The notes: generated from the sequence alone by a model not told the origin. Positions 39,840 to 50,703 are shown, numbered from the stretch's first letter. The stretch is 64,000 nt of DNA from Sedimentimonas flavescens (GCF_019264375.1 NZ_JAHVAI010000009.1:62001-126000), one strand, 5' to 3'. Program-made: numbers and translations.

Positions 39840-40628
39840 ATGACCTTCACCCTCGCCACCTGGAACATCAACTCGGTCCGCCTGCGCGAGTCGCTGGTGT
39901 GCAAGCTGATGGAAGAGGAGGCGCCCGACGTCCTTTGCCTTCAGGAATGCAAGAGCCCGGTCGAGAAGATCCCGCTCGAGCGGTTCCGAGCGCTTGGCTA
40001 CAACTGGATCGTGGCGCGGGGGCAGAAGGGCTACAACGGCGTGGCGATCCTGTCGAAACTGCCGCTGACCGAGGCGGGCGGCGAGGATTACGCCAACTTG
40101 GGCCATGCCCGCCACGTCGCGGGCCGGCTTGAGAACGGCGTGACGATCCACAACTTCTACGTCCCGGCGGGCGGCGATATTCCCGACCGCGCGCAGAACG
40201 AGAAGTTCGGCCAGAAGCTCGATTTCCTGACCCATATGCGTGACGATTTCCACGCGGCCAAGCCGCAGAAGTCGATCCTTGTCGGCGATCTGAACATCGC
40301 CCCGCGCGAGGATGACGTCTGGAACCACAAGCAGTTGCTCAAGATCGTCTCGCACACGCCGATCGAGATCGAACACCTCGCGCAAACGCAGGATGCGGGC
40401 GCTTGGGTCGATGTGACCCGCAAGGACATTCCCGAGGGGCTTTTGTATTCCTGGTGGTCCTATCGCGCGGCGGATTGGGATGCGGCGGACAAGGGCCGCA
40501 GGCTCGATCACGTCTGGGCCACGCCCGATATCGCCAACGCCTCGCATGGCAGCCGTGTGCTGCGCACCGCGCGGGGGTGGGAGCAACCCTCGGACCATGC
40601 GCCAGTCTTTGCGACCTTCGATCTGTGA
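39840..40628 (+). CDS. xth: exodeoxyribonuclease III / AP endonuclease
   Basis: A 262-residue member of the EEP (exonuclease/endonuclease/phosphatase) superfamily for base-excision repair. Motifs: ATWNINSVR, LCLQECK with the metal-binding Glu, GDLNIAPREDDVW, RRLDHVWATP and the catalytic SDHAPV near the end. ATG 39840 has AAAGGAG upstream. It lies between the ALDH terminator and the thioredoxin-like gene. Confidence 0.95.
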   Translation: MTFTLATWNINSVRLRESLVCKLMEEEAPDVLCLQECKSPVEKIPLERFRALGYNWIVARGQKGYNGVAILSKLPLTEAGGEDYANLGHARHVAGRLENGVTIHNFYVPAGGDIPDRAQNEKFGQKLDFLTHMRDDFHAAKPQKSILVGDLNIAPREDDVWNHKQLLKIVSHTPIEIEHLAQTQDAGAWVDVTRKDIPEGLLYSWWSYRAADWDAADKGRRLDHVWATPDIANASHGSRVLRTARGWEQPSDHAPVFATFDL

Positions 40629-40706
40629 GACAATTCCGCCCGGCCCCTTGGCGCGGCGCCCTTGCGCGCGCATATAGGGGACAACCGAATCCGAGAGGAT
40701 AAGCAT

Positions 40707-41606
40707 ATGTTTGGAACCGATACGAAGCCCGCCCAACCCGAACTCGTCAAGGACGTGACCGAAGCCAACTTCATGGCTGAGGTCGTGGACAAGTCGATGA
40801 CCGTCCCGGTGATCGTCGATTTCTGGGCGCCCTGGTGCGGCCCCTGCCGTCAGCTTGGCCCGGCGCTTGAGGCGGCGGTGAATGACGCCAAGGGCAAGGT
40901 TGTCATGGCCAAGGTCAATGTCGATGAAAACCAGATGATCGCGGGCCAGATGCGGGTCCAGTCGATCCCGACGGTCTATGCCTTCTGGCAGGGCCAGCCG
41001 GTCGATGGTTTCCAGGGCGCGCTGCCGGCCTCGGAGCTGAAGAAGTTCGTTGAGAAGCTGTCGGCCATGGCCGGTGATGGCGGTCTGGCCGATGCCGTTG
41101 CCGCCGCCGAGGAAATGCTGGCCGAAGGCGCCGCCGTCGATGCCGCCGAGACTTTCGCTGCGATCCTTGAGGAAGACGCCGAGAATGCCGAGGCCTATGG
41201 CGGGTTGATGCGCGCGCATCTGGCGCTTGGCAATCTTGAGCAGGCCGAACAACTGCTGGCCGCCGTGCCCGCCAAGATCGCCTCTGCCGCCCCGGTCGAG
41301 GCCGTGCGCGCGCAAATCGCGCTGACGCGGCAGGCGGAAAAGGCAGGCCCGCTCGATATCCTCAAGGCGGCGGTCGAAGCAGATCCCAACGATCATCAGG
41401 CGCGCTTCGACTATGCGCAGGCGCTCCATGCGGCAGGGCAGGTTGAAGAGGCCGTCGAGCAGTTGCTCGAACTCTTCCGTCGGGATCGTGAGTGGAACGA
41501 GGGCGCCGCCAAGACGCAGCTTTTCACCGTTTTCGACGCGCTCAAGCCCAATGACCCGATCGCGGCCAAGGGCCGTCGCCGGCTGTCGTCGATGATATTT
41601 GCCTGA
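40707..41606 (+). CDS. thioredoxin-TPR co-chaperone, CnoX/YbbN type
   Basis: A 299-residue two-domain protein. Residues ~15-110 form a thioredoxin fold with the full redox motif WCGPC (Cys44, Cys47) and cis-Pro in SIPTVYAF. Residues ~120-299 are TPR-like helical repeats (LADAVAAAEEML, AEAYGGLMRAHLALGN, DHQARFDYAQALHAAG). This is the CnoX architecture, which holds oxidised clients for chaperones. E. coli CnoX has lost thiol reductase motif residues, whereas this one keeps both. It is upstream of the Lon-domain gene by about 20 bases. Confidence 0.9.
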   Translation: MFGTDTKPAQPELVKDVTEANFMAEVVDKSMTVPVIVDFWAPWCGPCRQLGPALEAAVNDAKGKVVMAKVNVDENQMIAGQMRVQSIPTVYAFWQGQPVDGFQGALPASELKKFVEKLSAMAGDGGLADAVAAAEEMLAEGAAVDAAETFAAILEEDAENAEAYGGLMRAHLALGNLEQAEQLLAAVPAKIASAAPVEAVRAQIALTRQAEKAGPLDILKAAVEADPNDHQARFDYAQALHAAGQVEEAVEQLLELFRRDREWNEGAAKTQLFTVFDALKPNDPIAAKGRRRLSSMIFA

Positions 41607-41626
41607 ACGGAACGGCGGGCTATGTG

Positions 41627-42271
41627 ATGCGCATGATCAAGCCCGGCGACCTGCCCGATACCATTCCCCTTTTCCCGCTGACCGGGGCGCTCTTGCTGCC
41701 CCGGGGACGCCTGCCGCTGCATATCTTCGAGCCGCGCTACCTGCAGATGCTTGAAGACTGCATGAAAACGCGCGAGCGGCTGATCGGCATGATCCAGCCC
41801 TGCCGCTGTCCCGGCGGGGCCACGCGGCTCAGCACCATCGGCTGCGCCGGGCGGCTGACGGGGTTCTCTGAGACCGAGGATGGGCGCTACATGATCACCT
41901 TGTCGGGGATCTCGCGCTTCAAGCTCTGCGAGGAGCAGGAGGGTTTCACCCCCTACATCCGCGCGCGGGTGAACTGGGCGCCTTTCGCGCGCGACATCGG
42001 CCTGGCCGAGCATGATCCGGGCTTCGACCGTCCGCCCTTCATGGATCTGCTGTGCCGCTATTTCACCGCGCAGGGTCTCGATACCGACTGGGATTCGCTC
42101 AAGGATGCCGAGGATGAGCTGTTGCTCAACACGCTCTCGATGCTTCTGCCGCTCGACCCCGAGGACAAGCAGGCGCTGCTTGAGGCGCCCGACCTGACCA
42201 CGCGGCGCGAAACCCTTGTGACGCTGATGGAGTTTTCGCTGCGTGGCTGCGGCGAGGAGGGCCTGCAATGA
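41627..42271 (+). CDS. LON peptidase substrate-binding domain protein
   Basis: About 214 residues. It is a stand-alone Lon N-terminal (LAN/PUA-like) domain: [26 protein letters not shown] is the hallmark, followed by [15 protein letters not shown] and [11 protein letters not shown]. There is no ATPase or protease domain. Function is unknown, perhaps substrate recognition. The start could be GTG 41624, ATG 41627 or ATG 41633. Its stop overlaps the next ATG by 4 bases. Confidence 0.88.
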   Translation: MRMIKPGDLPDTIPLFPLTGALLLPRGRLPLHIFEPRYLQMLEDCMKTRERLIGMIQPCRCPGGATRLSTIGCAGRLTGFSETEDGRYMITLSGISRFKLCEEQEGFTPYIRARVNWAPFARDIGLAEHDPGFDRPPFMDLLCRYFTAQGLDTDWDSLKDAEDELLLNTLSMLLPLDPEDKQALLEAPDLTTRRETLVTLMEFSLRGCGEEGLQ

Positions 42272-42453
42272 GCGATCAAAAGCCCCTGTTCGAGCGTCGG
42301 ATGCTTGAGGCGCTGGTCTGCCCGCTGACCCATACCACCCTGCATTACGATGCCGAGCGGCAGGAGTTGGTCTCGAAGGCCGCGCGGCTGGCCTTTCCGA
42401 TCCGCGGCGGTATCCCGATCATGCTGGTGGATGAGGCGCGCGCGCTCGACTAA
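42268..42453 (+). CDS. Trm112-family (YcaR-like) small protein
   Basis: A 61-residue protein with [31 protein letters not shown], the Trm112/UPF0434 signature. Eukaryotic Trm112 activates methyltransferases; bacterial members are poorly known. Only one Cys (C18) of the usual zinc set remains. It is coupled to the Lon-domain gene (ATGA) and its end overlaps the convergent ubiH-like gene by 4 bases. Confidence 0.88.
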   Translation: MSDQKPLFERRMLEALVCPLTHTTLHYDAERQELVSKAARLAFPIRGGIPIMLVDEARALD

Positions 42454-43676
42454 AGCGCGCGGCCCTGAAGCAGGCGTGGCAGCGGCCCCGACAGGCCGGC
42501 CGCCTGCCGCATGAAGCCCTGGCGCAGGCCGGGGATGGCCTGCACGATCCCCATGCCCAGATCGCGCCCCGCGCGCAGGATCGGGTTGTCGTTCGAGAAA
42601 AGCTTGTTCACCGCATCCATGCCAAGCGCGAGCGCGGTCGAGTCGAACCGCCGCCAGCCCTGGTAACGCTCAAGCACGTCGATGGCGCCGATATCCTCGC
42701 CGCGCCGCATCGCCTCGACCAGCACTTCGGCCAGGGCACCGACATCACGCAGCCCAAGGTTCAGGCCCTGCCCGGCGATCGGATGCACGCCATGCGCCGC
42801 ATCCCCGATCAACGCCAGGCGCGGCGCCACATAGGCACGCGCCAGCGTCAGGTTCAGCGGATAGCTGAAGCGCGGCCCGGCCAGTTCGATCTTGCCAAGG
42901 AAATCGCCGAAACGCGGGCGCAGAACCGCCAGGAAATCCTCGTCCGAGAGCGCGGCGATGGTGCGCGCGTTCTCGTCGCTCTCGCTCCAGACGATCGATG
43001 AGCGGTTCCCCGTCAGCGGCAGGATCGCCAGCGGCCCACCGGTCATAAAGAACTGATGGGCGATGCCATGATGGGGCTTTTCATGGGCGATGGCGGCGAC
43101 CAGCGCCGTCTGCCCGTAACCCCAGCCCTCACGTGTGATGCCCGCGCGCTCGGCCACGCCTGAGCGGCGCCCGTCTGCGCCGACCAGCAGCCGTGCGGTC
43201 ATCACCCGTCCGTCGGACAGCGTGACGGCGATGCCGCCGGGCTGCACCTCTTGCGCGGTGACCGAGGTGGCCGGGATCAGGGTGATCCCCGGCGCGGCTT
43301 CCATCGCATCTAGGAAGGCGCGGTATAGGAAACGATCCTCAAGCATGTAGCCCACGGGGGACTGATCCAGCTCTCGCGCGTCGAAATGCAAGAAGAGCGG
43401 TGCGGCACCCTCGCCGGGGCGGCCGTCGGCGGCCTTGACCTCCATCATCGGCTGCGCTTGCGCCGCGACCGCAGGCCAGACGCCAATCGCGCGCAGAAGC
43501 TTGTGCGAGGCCAGCGCCAGCGCATAGGCGCGCCCGTCAAAGGCGTCCTCGGCGCGCTGGCGCGCGGGCGCGGCGTCGATGACGGTGACACTGAGGCCGG
43601 TCTGGGCCAGTGCAAGCGCAAGGGCCGGGCCGTTCAGCCCGCCGCCCGAGATGATGATATCTGAATCGTATTTCAT
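42450..43676 (-). CDS. UbiH/UbiF-family FAD-dependent ubiquinone biosynthesis hydroxylase
   Basis: A 408-residue monooxygenase. The FAD loop is [16 protein letters not shown], then the [11 protein letters not shown] segment, [16 protein letters not shown], and the second FAD motif [22 protein letters not shown]. The family hydroxylates the ubiquinone ring; whether this is UbiH, UbiF or the alphaproteobacterial UbiL cannot be decided here. ATG 43676 directly precedes the FAD motif. It diverges from the amidase gene. Confidence 0.9.
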   Translation of the reverse strand: MKYDSDIIISGGGLNGPALALALAQTGLSVTVIDAAPARQRAEDAFDGRAYALALASHKLLRAIGVWPAVAAQAQPMMEVKAADGRPGEGAAPLFLHFDARELDQSPVGYMLEDRFLYRAFLDAMEAAPGITLIPATSVTAQEVQPGGIAVTLSDGRVMTARLLVGADGRRSGVAERAGITREGWGYGQTALVAAIAHEKPHHGIAHQFFMTGGPLAILPLTGNRSSIVWSESDENARTIAALSDEDFLAVLRPRFGDFLGKIELAGPRFSYPLNLTLARAYVAPRLALIGDAAHGVHPIAGQGLNLGLRDVGALAEVLVEAMRRGEDIGAIDVLERYQGWRRFDSTALALGMDAVNKLFSNDNPILRAGRDLGMGIVQAIPGLRQGFMRQAAGLSGPLPRLLQGRAL

Positions 43677-43753
43677 GCCCGTTACTATGGCGTGACGCGC
43701 GGGATTGTCCATGCGCAGCCTTGTCGCTAGCCTCGCTGAAAACGGAGGTCGGC

Positions 43754-45067
43754 ATGGATCGGTTCGCAAGCGCAGTTGAGCAGGGGCAGGCCATCGGGGC
43801 GGGCAAGCTTTGCCCCGTCGATCTGACCGAGGCCTATCTGGAGGCCGCCGCGGGCGCGCCCGATGTCTATGCGCGCCTCACGCCCAAACGCGCCCGGGCC
43901 GAGGCGATGGCCGCGCGTTCGCGCGCCAAGAACGGCACCCGGCGCGGGCTACTCGATGGTGTGAGCCTGAGCTGGAAGGATCTTTTCGACAGCGCGGGCG
44001 TGGCGACCGAGGCGGGCTCGCGCCTGCTGGAAGGCCGCATCCCCGAGGAAGACGCCGAGGTGCTGGCCCGCGCGACGCTGGCGGGGTCGGTCTGTCTGGG
44101 CAAGACGCATATGACCGAACTGGCCTTTTCCGGCCTTGGCGTGAACCCGATGACGGCGACGCCGCCCAATGCGATCCACCCCGAACTGGCGCCGGGGGGC
44201 TCAAGCTCGGGCGCGGCGGTGTCGGTCAAGCTGGGGCTGGCGGCGGGGGCGATCGGCTCTGATACCGGGGGTTCGGTGCGTATTCCCTCCGCATGGAACG
44301 ATCTTGTCGGCCTCAAGACCACGCACGGCCGCGTTTCGGCCCGTGGGGTGGTGCCGCTCTGCCGCCGGTTCGACACGGTGGGGCCACTGGCGCGTACGGT
44401 TGCCGATTGCGCCGCGCTCTTGGCGCTGATCGAGGGGGGTAAGGCCGCCGATCTGCGTGGCGCCGATCTGAAAGGCGCGCGGCTTCTGGTGCTGGAGGGG
44501 CTACCCTTCGATGCCGCGCGCGAGGCGCCGGTTCGCGGCTGCGAGGCGGCTGTGGATCGTCTGGCCCGTGCGGGCGCGCGGATCGAGCGGCGCGCCTTGC
44601 CGATGGTGAAGCCCGCCATGGATCTGTCCGGCATCCTCTTCGCGCCCGAGGCTTACGGCATCTGGAAGGACGTGATCGAGGCTGCCCCCGCCAAGATGTA
44701 TCCGCTCATCCTAGAGCGTTTCCGCTCCGGGGCTGCGGCGCTGGCGGCGAATTACATCGCTGCGTGGGAGGCGCTCGACGCCTATCGCGCCGCCTATCTG
44801 GCCGAGACTGCCGAATATGACGCCGTGCTGGTCCCGACCGCGCCGATCCTGCCGCCCGATGCGAAACGCCTGCTCACCGATCCGGCCTATTTCGCCGCCG
44901 AGAACCTTCTGGCACTGCGCAACACGCGTATCGGTAACATCTTTGGCCTTTGCGCGCTGACCCTGCCCACGGGCGAGCCGATGTGTGGCATATCGCTGAT
45001 GGCCGCACCCATGGCCGAGGAACGCCTGCTGCGTCTTGGTGCCGCCGCCGAAGCCGCGCTTGGCTGA
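43754..45067 (+). CDS. amidase-signature hydrolase
   Basis: A 437-residue member of the amidase signature family. The Ser-cisSer-Lys triad is complete: Lys75 in VSLSWKDLF, the PGGSSSGAA loop (Ser150-152) and nucleophile Ser174 in SDTGGSVRIP. It lacks GatA neighbours (gatB/gatC), so it is more likely a catabolic or detoxifying amidase than part of the tRNA amidotransferase. The substrate is unknown. ATG 43754 follows a GGAGG site. Confidence 0.9.
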   Translation: MDRFASAVEQGQAIGAGKLCPVDLTEAYLEAAAGAPDVYARLTPKRARAEAMAARSRAKNGTRRGLLDGVSLSWKDLFDSAGVATEAGSRLLEGRIPEEDAEVLARATLAGSVCLGKTHMTELAFSGLGVNPMTATPPNAIHPELAPGGSSSGAAVSVKLGLAAGAIGSDTGGSVRIPSAWNDLVGLKTTHGRVSARGVVPLCRRFDTVGPLARTVADCAALLALIEGGKAADLRGADLKGARLLVLEGLPFDAAREAPVRGCEAAVDRLARAGARIERRALPMVKPAMDLSGILFAPEAYGIWKDVIEAAPAKMYPLILERFRSGAAALAANYIAAWEALDAYRAAYLAETAEYDAVLVPTAPILPPDAKRLLTDPAYFAAENLLALRNTRIGNIFGLCALTLPTGEPMCGISLMAAPMAEERLLRLGAAAEAALG

Positions 45068-45186
45068 AAAGACACAATTGCGAATCCCCTCCCGCACCGA
45101 CCCCGCGCTTTTTCTGGACGGATCGGGCGCGGTTTTGTAACCTGTTGATCAAACGGGGCGAAACGACCCCGATACATGAGGCAAAT

Positions 45187-46365
45187 ATGGCATTTCCCGA
45201 GCGGTTCTCGAACCTGCCCGAATATGCGTTTCCGCGTTTGCGGACGCTTCTCGATTCGCACGCTCCGGGCGGCGAACCCATCGCCATGACCATTGGCGAG
45301 CCGCGCCACGCCATGCCCGATTTCGTCGGCCCGATCCTTGCGCAAAACCTTGCGGAGTTTGGCAAGTACCCGGCCAATGACGGTACGCCCGAGCTGCTTT
45401 CGACGATTTCGGCCTGGCTCAAGAACCGCTATCGCGCCGATGTCGCGCCCGAGCGGATCATGGCGCTGAACGGCACGCGCGAGGGGCTTTTTAACGCGGC
45501 CGTGGCGCTTTGCCCGGAAACCAAGAACGGCGCGAAGCCCGTCGTGCTGATCCCGAACCCGTTCTATCAGGTTTACGCCGTTGCCACCGCCACCGTGGGC
45601 GCCGAGGCAGTGTTCGTTCCCTCGACCGAATCCACGGGTTTCCTGCCCGATTACGCGGGCCTGCCCGCCGAGGTGCTTGACCGCACCGCCATCGCCTATC
45701 TGTGCTCGCCCGCCAATCCGCAGGGCGCGGTTGCCTCGCGCGAGTATCTCAAGACGTTGCTCGCGCTGGCCGAGAAGCACGATTTCCGCATCTTCGCCGA
45801 CGAATGCTATTCGGAACTGTGGCGGACCGAGCCGCCGCCCGGCGCGCTCGAAGTGGCCAATGACGAGGGTTTCGACCCCGAGCGCGTGGTGATCTTCCAC
45901 TCGCTCTCTAAGCGTTCGAATCTGCCGGGGCTGCGGTCTGGCTTTTGTGCGGGCGGGGCGGAGTGCATCCGGCGCATCCGACAGTTGCGTGCTTACGCCG
46001 GCGCACCGCTGCCGCTGCCGATCCAGCGCGTCTCGGAAGCCGCCTGGGCCGACGAGATCCATGTGATCGAGAACCGCGCGCTTTACGCCGAGAAATACGC
46101 GCTCGCCGAAGAGATTTTCCAGGGCGTGAACAGCTTCCGCCTGCCCGAGGGCGGGTTCTTCCTGTGGCTTCCCGTCGAGGATGGCGAGGAAGCGGCACTG
46201 AAACTGTGGCGCGAGACGGGAGTGCGGGTTCTGCCCGGCGCATACCTTTCGCGTGAGGTCGCGGGGTTCAACCCCGGCAAGGGATATATCCGGGTGGCCC
46301 TGGTCGCCCCAAAAGAAGAAACGCGGCGCGGGCTGATCAAGCTGCGCGACTGCCTCTATGCGTGA
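45187..46365 (+). CDS. class I/II PLP-dependent aminotransferase, possibly DapC-like
   Basis: A 392-residue fold-type I aminotransferase. The PLP lysine lies in HSLSKRSNLPGLRSG, and GEPRH, NGTREGLF, NPFYQVY, SPANPQG and FADECYSELW are class I signatures. The early YAFPRLRTLL and GEPRH pattern resembles N-succinyldiaminopimelate aminotransferases (DapC), so a role in lysine/peptidoglycan synthesis is plausible but not proven. ATG 45187 has GAGG upstream. ftsK starts 12 bases downstream. Confidence 0.88.
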   Translation: MAFPERFSNLPEYAFPRLRTLLDSHAPGGEPIAMTIGEPRHAMPDFVGPILAQNLAEFGKYPANDGTPELLSTISAWLKNRYRADVAPERIMALNGTREGLFNAAVALCPETKNGAKPVVLIPNPFYQVYAVATATVGAEAVFVPSTESTGFLPDYAGLPAEVLDRTAIAYLCSPANPQGAVASREYLKTLLALAEKHDFRIFADECYSELWRTEPPPGALEVANDEGFDPERVVIFHSLSKRSNLPGLRSGFCAGGAECIRRIRQLRAYAGAPLPLPIQRVSEAAWADEIHVIENRALYAEKYALAEEIFQGVNSFRLPEGGFFLWLPVEDGEEAALKLWRETGVRVLPGAYLSREVAGFNPGKGYIRVALVAPKEETRRGLIKLRDCLYA

Positions 46366-46377
46366 GGACAGGTAAAG

Positions 46378-49300
46378 ATGGCATCCTATCAGGTGAGACA
46401 GCGCGACCCGCTACTGGACCAGAACACGCAGGCGATCCTCGAGCGTCGCGGCAAGGAACTGGTCGGCGCGGTGCTGATTTTTGCCGGGGTTCTCGTGGCG
46501 ATGCTGCTGGGCAGCTACTCACCCGAAGACCCGAGCTGGATGGCCGCCTCGGAAGAGCCGGTGCAGAACTGGCTTGGCCGGATCGGTGCGGGTATCGCCT
46601 CGCCGCTGGTGGTGATCGTCGGGCGTGGGGCGTGGCTCTTGCCGCTTGGCCTGTGGGTTTGGGGGGCGCGTTTCGTCACCCATCGCGGCGAGGAACGCCT
46701 GAGCCAGCGCGCCGTTTTGCTGCCGATCGCGGTGGCTGTCGCCTCGGTCTATGCGGCGCTATTGGTGCCGGGTGCTGACTGGGGTCAGACTTTCGGTCTG
46801 GGCGGGCATTTCGGCGACATGATCGCAGGCTCGCTTCTGGGGATCTCGCCGGTTTCGGGGACGGTCGGGCTGAAGCTGCTTTCGCTGGTGCTAGCGGTGC
46901 TGACCATCGCCGTGTCGTCCTTCGTGCTGGGTTTCGACCGTGAGGAATGGGGCCTGATCGCGCGTTTTCTGATGCTGGGGACGGTGGCGGCCTATGCCGG
47001 GCTGATGACCCTGCTGGGCAAGGGTGCTTCGGCCTCGGTCCGCGCTGCGCAGACGGCAAGCGAACGCGCGCGTCAGCGCCGGGCTGCGGCTGCCGAGCGT
47101 GCCGACGACTACGCTACCTGGTCCGCGCAACAGGCCTGGGCGGCCGAGCCGCCGCTGGCCGCGCAGCCCGAGCGCGGCTCGCTTCTGTCGCGCATCCGTC
47201 GTGCGCAGGACAATGAGCCGCTGATCGACCCTGACGATCTGGAACCCGAACTGTTTGAGCGTCAGCGTGACTGGCAAAGCGCCGGGGCCGCGCCTTCCGA
47301 AGACCGTATTCGCGCCCGCATTGCCGAGGCGGTGAAGACCCGCGCCGCGACGGCCGCACCCGTTGCTACCGCGCCCGCAGCACCTCTGCGCGCCGAGGCG
47401 CGCGTCGAAGAGGCGCCCGCCGCGCCGCCCGCGCCCGCCTCGGTTCTGGCCGCGGTTGCCGCGCGCCTTGCGCGTGGGCCGAAGCCGCTGGTCGCCGCAA
47501 GTCGCCCGCCGGCGCATGCGCTGCGCGCAGAACCCCCGCTGCAAGCCAAGCCCCGCTTCATGCCGGGCAAGGTGCAGGTGCCGGAGCCGAGTCTGATGCA
47601 GGCCGACAGCCCGATCCTGACGCTGGACGCTCCCGCCGCGCCACAGTTCGAGCCCTTCGATATCGACCTCGACATGGATGAGGCGCATTTCTCGGCCCCC
47701 GAGATGGATGCCGAGACCCAGGATTGGGACGAGACCGCCGATTACGACGACGGTTTCGCCGAGATCGACGGTGAAATCCCGCCCGCGCCGCGGATGGAAC
47801 TGAACCGCCAGGTGATCCCGCAGGCGCCCGAACGGCGCGTGGTGATGCCGGTCAAGAAGGCGCCCGCGCCCTCGAAACAGGCGATGGCCGAGGCCCAGCC
47901 CACGCTGCGCTTCGAGGCGCCCCAGCACCCCGCCTATGAGGTGCCGCCGCTGTCGCTGCTGACCAACCCGACGACGATCCAGCGCCATTCGCTGTCCGAC
48001 GAGGCGTTGGAGGAAAACGCCCGGATGCTGGAAAACGTGCTCGACGATTACGGCGTGAAGGGTGAGATCGTCTCGGTCCGCCCCGGCCCCGTCGTCACGA
48101 TGTACGAACTTGAACCCGCACCGGGCCTGAAAGCCAGCCGCGTGATCGGCCTGGCCGATGATATCGCACGCTCGATGTCGGCGCTGTCGGCGCGTGTCTC
48201 GACCGTGCCGGGCCGTTCGGTCATCGGAATCGAACTGCCCAATGCGCACCGCGAGAAGGTCGTGCTGCGCGAGATCCTCGCCGCGCGCGATTTCGGCGAC
48301 TCGAACCTGCGCCTGCCGCTCGCGCTCGGCAAGGACATCGGCGGCGAGGCAGTCATCGCCAACCTCGCCAAGATGCCCCACCTGCTGATCGCCGGGACCA
48401 CCGGTTCGGGCAAGTCGGTGGCTATCAACACGATGATCCTGTCGCTGCTCTACAAGCTTTCGCCCGAGGAATGCCGGTTGATAATGATCGACCCGAAGAT
48501 GCTGGAACTCTCCGTCTATGACGGCATTCCGCATCTGCTGAGCCCCGTTGTGACCGATCCCAAGAAGGCCGTCGTCGCGCTGAAATGGGTCGTGGGCGAG
48601 ATGGAAGAGCGCTATCGCAAGATGTCCAAGATGGGTGTGCGCAACATCGAGGGCTACAACGGGCGCGTCAAAGAGGCGCTGGCCAAGGGCGAGCTGTTCA
48701 AGCGCACCGTTCAGACCGGCTTTGACGAGGAAACCGGCGAGCCGATCTTTGAGACCGACGAGTTCCAGCCGCAACCCTTCCCCTATATCGTCGTCATCGT
48801 CGACGAGATGGCCGACCTGATGATGGTCGCGGGCAAGGAGATCGAAGCCTGTATCCAGCGTCTGGCGCAGATGGCACGGGCCTCGGGCATCCACCTGATC
48901 ATGGCCACGCAGCGCCCCTCGGTCGACGTCATCACCGGCACGATCAAGGCGAACTTCCCCACCCGGATCTCGTTCCAGGTGACCTCGAAGATCGACAGCC
49001 GCACCATCCTAGGCGAACAGGGCGCCGAGCAGCTTCTGGGCATGGGCGACATGCTTTACATGGGCGCCGGCTCGCGCATCACCCGTATCCACGGGCCCTT
49101 CGTCAGCGACGAAGAGGTCGAGGAGATCGTGAACCACCTCAAGTCCTTCGGGCCGCCGGAGTATATGTCGGGCGTGGTCGATGGGCCGGATGACGAGATC
49201 GCCAGCGATATCGACCAGGTGCTTGGCCTTGGCGGCAATACCGATGGCGAGGATGCGCTCTACGATCAGGCCGTCGCGATCGTCATCAAGGATCGTAAAT

Positions 49301-49440
49301 GCTCGACCTCGTACATCCAGCGCAAGCTGGGGATCGGCTATAACAAGGCCGCGCGGCTGGTCGAGCAGATGGAGGATCAGGGCGTTGTCAGCTCGGCCAA
49401 CCATGTCGGCAAGCGCGAGATCCTTGTGCCCGAGCAATGA
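46378..49440 (+). CDS. ftsK: DNA translocase FtsK
   Basis: A 1020-residue septal DNA pump. Hydrophobic N-terminal segments span about residues 25-220. An Ala/Pro-rich linker follows to about 540. The motor has Walker A in [14 protein letters not shown] (near 673) and Walker B in [13 protein letters not shown] (near 803). The C-terminal gamma winged helix ([16 protein letters not shown]) reads KOPS-type sequences and contacts XerCD. It coordinates chromosome segregation with division. The gene is 12 bases behind the aminotransferase gene and ends at a strong terminator. Confidence 0.97.
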   Translation: MASYQVRQRDPLLDQNTQAILERRGKELVGAVLIFAGVLVAMLLGSYSPEDPSWMAASEEPVQNWLGRIGAGIASPLVVIVGRGAWLLPLGLWVWGARFVTHRGEERLSQRAVLLPIAVAVASVYAALLVPGADWGQTFGLGGHFGDMIAGSLLGISPVSGTVGLKLLSLVLAVLTIAVSSFVLGFDREEWGLIARFLMLGTVAAYAGLMTLLGKGASASVRAAQTASERARQRRAAAAERADDYATWSAQQAWAAEPPLAAQPERGSLLSRIRRAQDNEPLIDPDDLEPELFERQRDWQSAGAAPSEDRIRARIAEAVKTRAATAAPVATAPAAPLRAEARVEEAPAAPPAPASVLAAVAARLARGPKPLVAASRPPAHALRAEPPLQAKPRFMPGKVQVPEPSLMQADSPILTLDAPAAPQFEPFDIDLDMDEAHFSAPEMDAETQDWDETADYDDGFAEIDGEIPPAPRMELNRQVIPQAPERRVVMPVKKAPAPSKQAMAEAQPTLRFEAPQHPAYEVPPLSLLTNPTTIQRHSLSDEALEENARMLENVLDDYGVKGEIVSVRPGPVVTMYELEPAPGLKASRVIGLADDIARSMSALSARVSTVPGRSVIGIELPNAHREKVVLREILAARDFGDSNLRLPLALGKDIGGEAVIANLAKMPHLLIAGTTGSGKSVAINTMILSLLYKLSPEECRLIMIDPKMLELSVYDGIPHLLSPVVTDPKKAVVALKWVVGEMEERYRKMSKMGVRNIEGYNGRVKEALAKGELFKRTVQTGFDEETGEPIFETDEFQPQPFPYIVVIVDEMADLMMVAGKEIEACIQRLAQMARASGIHLIMATQRPSVDVITGTIKANFPTRISFQVTSKIDSRTILGEQGAEQLLGMGDMLYMGAGSRITRIHGPFVSDEEVEEIVNHLKSFGPPEYMSGVVDGPDDEIASDIDQVLGLGGNTDGEDALYDQAVAIVIKDRKCSTSYIQRKLGIGYNKAARLVEQMEDQGVVSSANHVGKREILVPEQ

Positions 49441-49458
49441 TCCCGCAGGAACGTGATG

Positions 49459-49494
49459 AAAGCCCCGCCGATCGTGATCCGGCGGGGCTTTTTC
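49459..49494 (+). terminator. intrinsic terminator of ftsK
   Basis: A 12-bp perfect stem (AAAGCCCCGCCG, 49459-49470, with CGGCGGGGCTTT, 49480-49491) has a 9-base loop and continues into TTC. It lies before the lolA start. Confidence 0.9.
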
Positions 49495-49524
49495 ATTTGG
49501 CGTGGTGCGGATAAATTCAGGCCC

Positions 49525-50121
49525 ATGAACATGCTTCGCCTTGCCCTTGCGCCCGTTCTCGCCCTCGCATTCGCGGCCCCCGCGTTTGCCGAGAAAATCC
49601 CGCTGAACGAGATCTCGCGCTATCTGAACGCCCTGCAAACTGCGCAGGCCGATTTCACGCAGGTGAACTCGGACGGCACGATCTCGACCGGCAAGATCTT
49701 CATCAAGCGGCCGGGGCGGGTGCGCTTCGAATATACCTCGGACAAGACGCTGGTTCTGGCAAGCGCGGGGCAGGTGGCGATCTTCGACCCCAAGTCGAAC
49801 TCGGGTCCCGAGCAATACCCGCTGTCGAAGACGCCGCTGAACCTGATCCTGGCCGCCAATGTCGATCTGGCGCGTGAGAAGATGGTGGTGGGGCACAGCT
49901 CTGACGACAAGTCCACGCGCGTCGTGGCGCAGGACCCCGAGCACCCGGAATATGGCTCGATCACGCTGGTCTTCACCGAAAAGCCGACGGAACTGCGTCA
50001 GTGGATCATCACCGATGACAGCGGCGCCCAGACCACGGTCATCCTCGGCGATCTGACCAAGGGCGTCGATCTGGGCTCGGCGATGTTCAACATCGTGGTT
50101 GAAAGCAGCCGCCGGCAGTAA
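49525..50121 (+). CDS. lolA: outer-membrane lipoprotein carrier protein LolA
   Basis: About 198 residues, periplasmic chaperone that carries lipoproteins from LolCDE to the outer membrane. The signal peptide ends near residue 22 (PAFA). The LolA half-barrel shows QTAQADFTQVN, GKIFIKRPGRVRFEY and LILAANVDL. The start is ATG 49525 or 49531; a longer frame begins inside the ftsK terminator. It is convergent with the SLT lipoprotein gene, with 3 bases between them. Confidence 0.92.
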   Translation: MNMLRLALAPVLALAFAAPAFAEKIPLNEISRYLNALQTAQADFTQVNSDGTISTGKIFIKRPGRVRFEYTSDKTLVLASAGQVAIFDPKSNSGPEQYPLSKTPLNLILAANVDLAREKMVVGHSSDDKSTRVVAQDPEHPEYGSITLVFTEKPTELRQWIITDDSGAQTTVILGDLTKGVDLGSAMFNIVVESSRRQ

Positions 50122-50124
50122 GCC

Positions 50125-50703
50125 TTACCGGCCGCAGGCGTCCAGCTGCGCGCGGTACATCTGCGCGCGGGCCTCGACCTGATCGGACACCGCCAACAGC
50201 CAGCCTTTCGACCGGTAGCTGCCGCTGGCATAGCCCGAGCGCCCCTCGTGATAAGCCAGATACTGGTTGCGCGCGTCGTATTTCGAGATCCCGAGACGCT
50301 CGCTGGTGCCGTCCATGTACCAGCCCATGAAGTCGCTCGCGTCCTGGAACTTGTTGCGTCTGGCGCTGCGGCGGTTCGTAGCCTCGCGATAATCATCCCA
50401 GGTGCTGTCGATCGCCTGGCTGTAACCATAGGCCGAACTTTGGCGTCCGAGCGGGATGATTCCCAAGGCGAAGCGATGCGGCGTCTTGGCATTGCCGATG
50501 AACTTCGATTCCTGGTAGATCGTCGCCATCTGCACATGAACGGGCACGCCCCAGCGGGACTCGGTCTTGCGCATGGCCGCAAAATACGAAGGCTTTTCGC
50601 GCGCCAGCAGGCATGCGTTGTCCAGATTTCGCGGTGCCCGCGAGTCGCCGCCACCACATGCCGCGACAAGCAGCACGATGGCCAGTTTCAGGATGTTCTT
50701 CAT
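50125..50703 (-). CDS. lysozyme-like lytic transglycosylase lipoprotein (SLT fold)
   Basis: A 192-residue lipoprotein (signal peptide ending VAAC). The SLT-type domain has MATIYQESKF with the probable catalytic Glu, then FALGIIPLGRQSSAYGYSQ and FMGWYMDGTSE, consistent with lytic transglycosylases that cut peptidoglycan glycan strands. It might act on old glycan or help cell-wall remodelling. It diverges from hspQ with 181 bases between. Confidence 0.85.
   Translation of the reverse strand: MKNILKLAIVLLVAACGGGDSRAPRNLDNACLLAREKPSYFAAMRKTESRWGVPVHVQMATIYQESKFIGNAKTPHRFALGIIPLGRQSSAYGYSQAIDSTWDDYREATNRRSARRNKFQDASDFMGWYMDGTSERLGISKYDARNQYLAYHEGRSGYASGSYRSKGWLLAVSDQVEARAQMYRAQLDACGR

Noticed and set aside
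45140-45186. Possible hairpin GGGGCGAAACGACCCC before the aminotransferase gene
   Set aside because: Only four strong pairs and no T tract; not enough to call a terminator or riboswitch.
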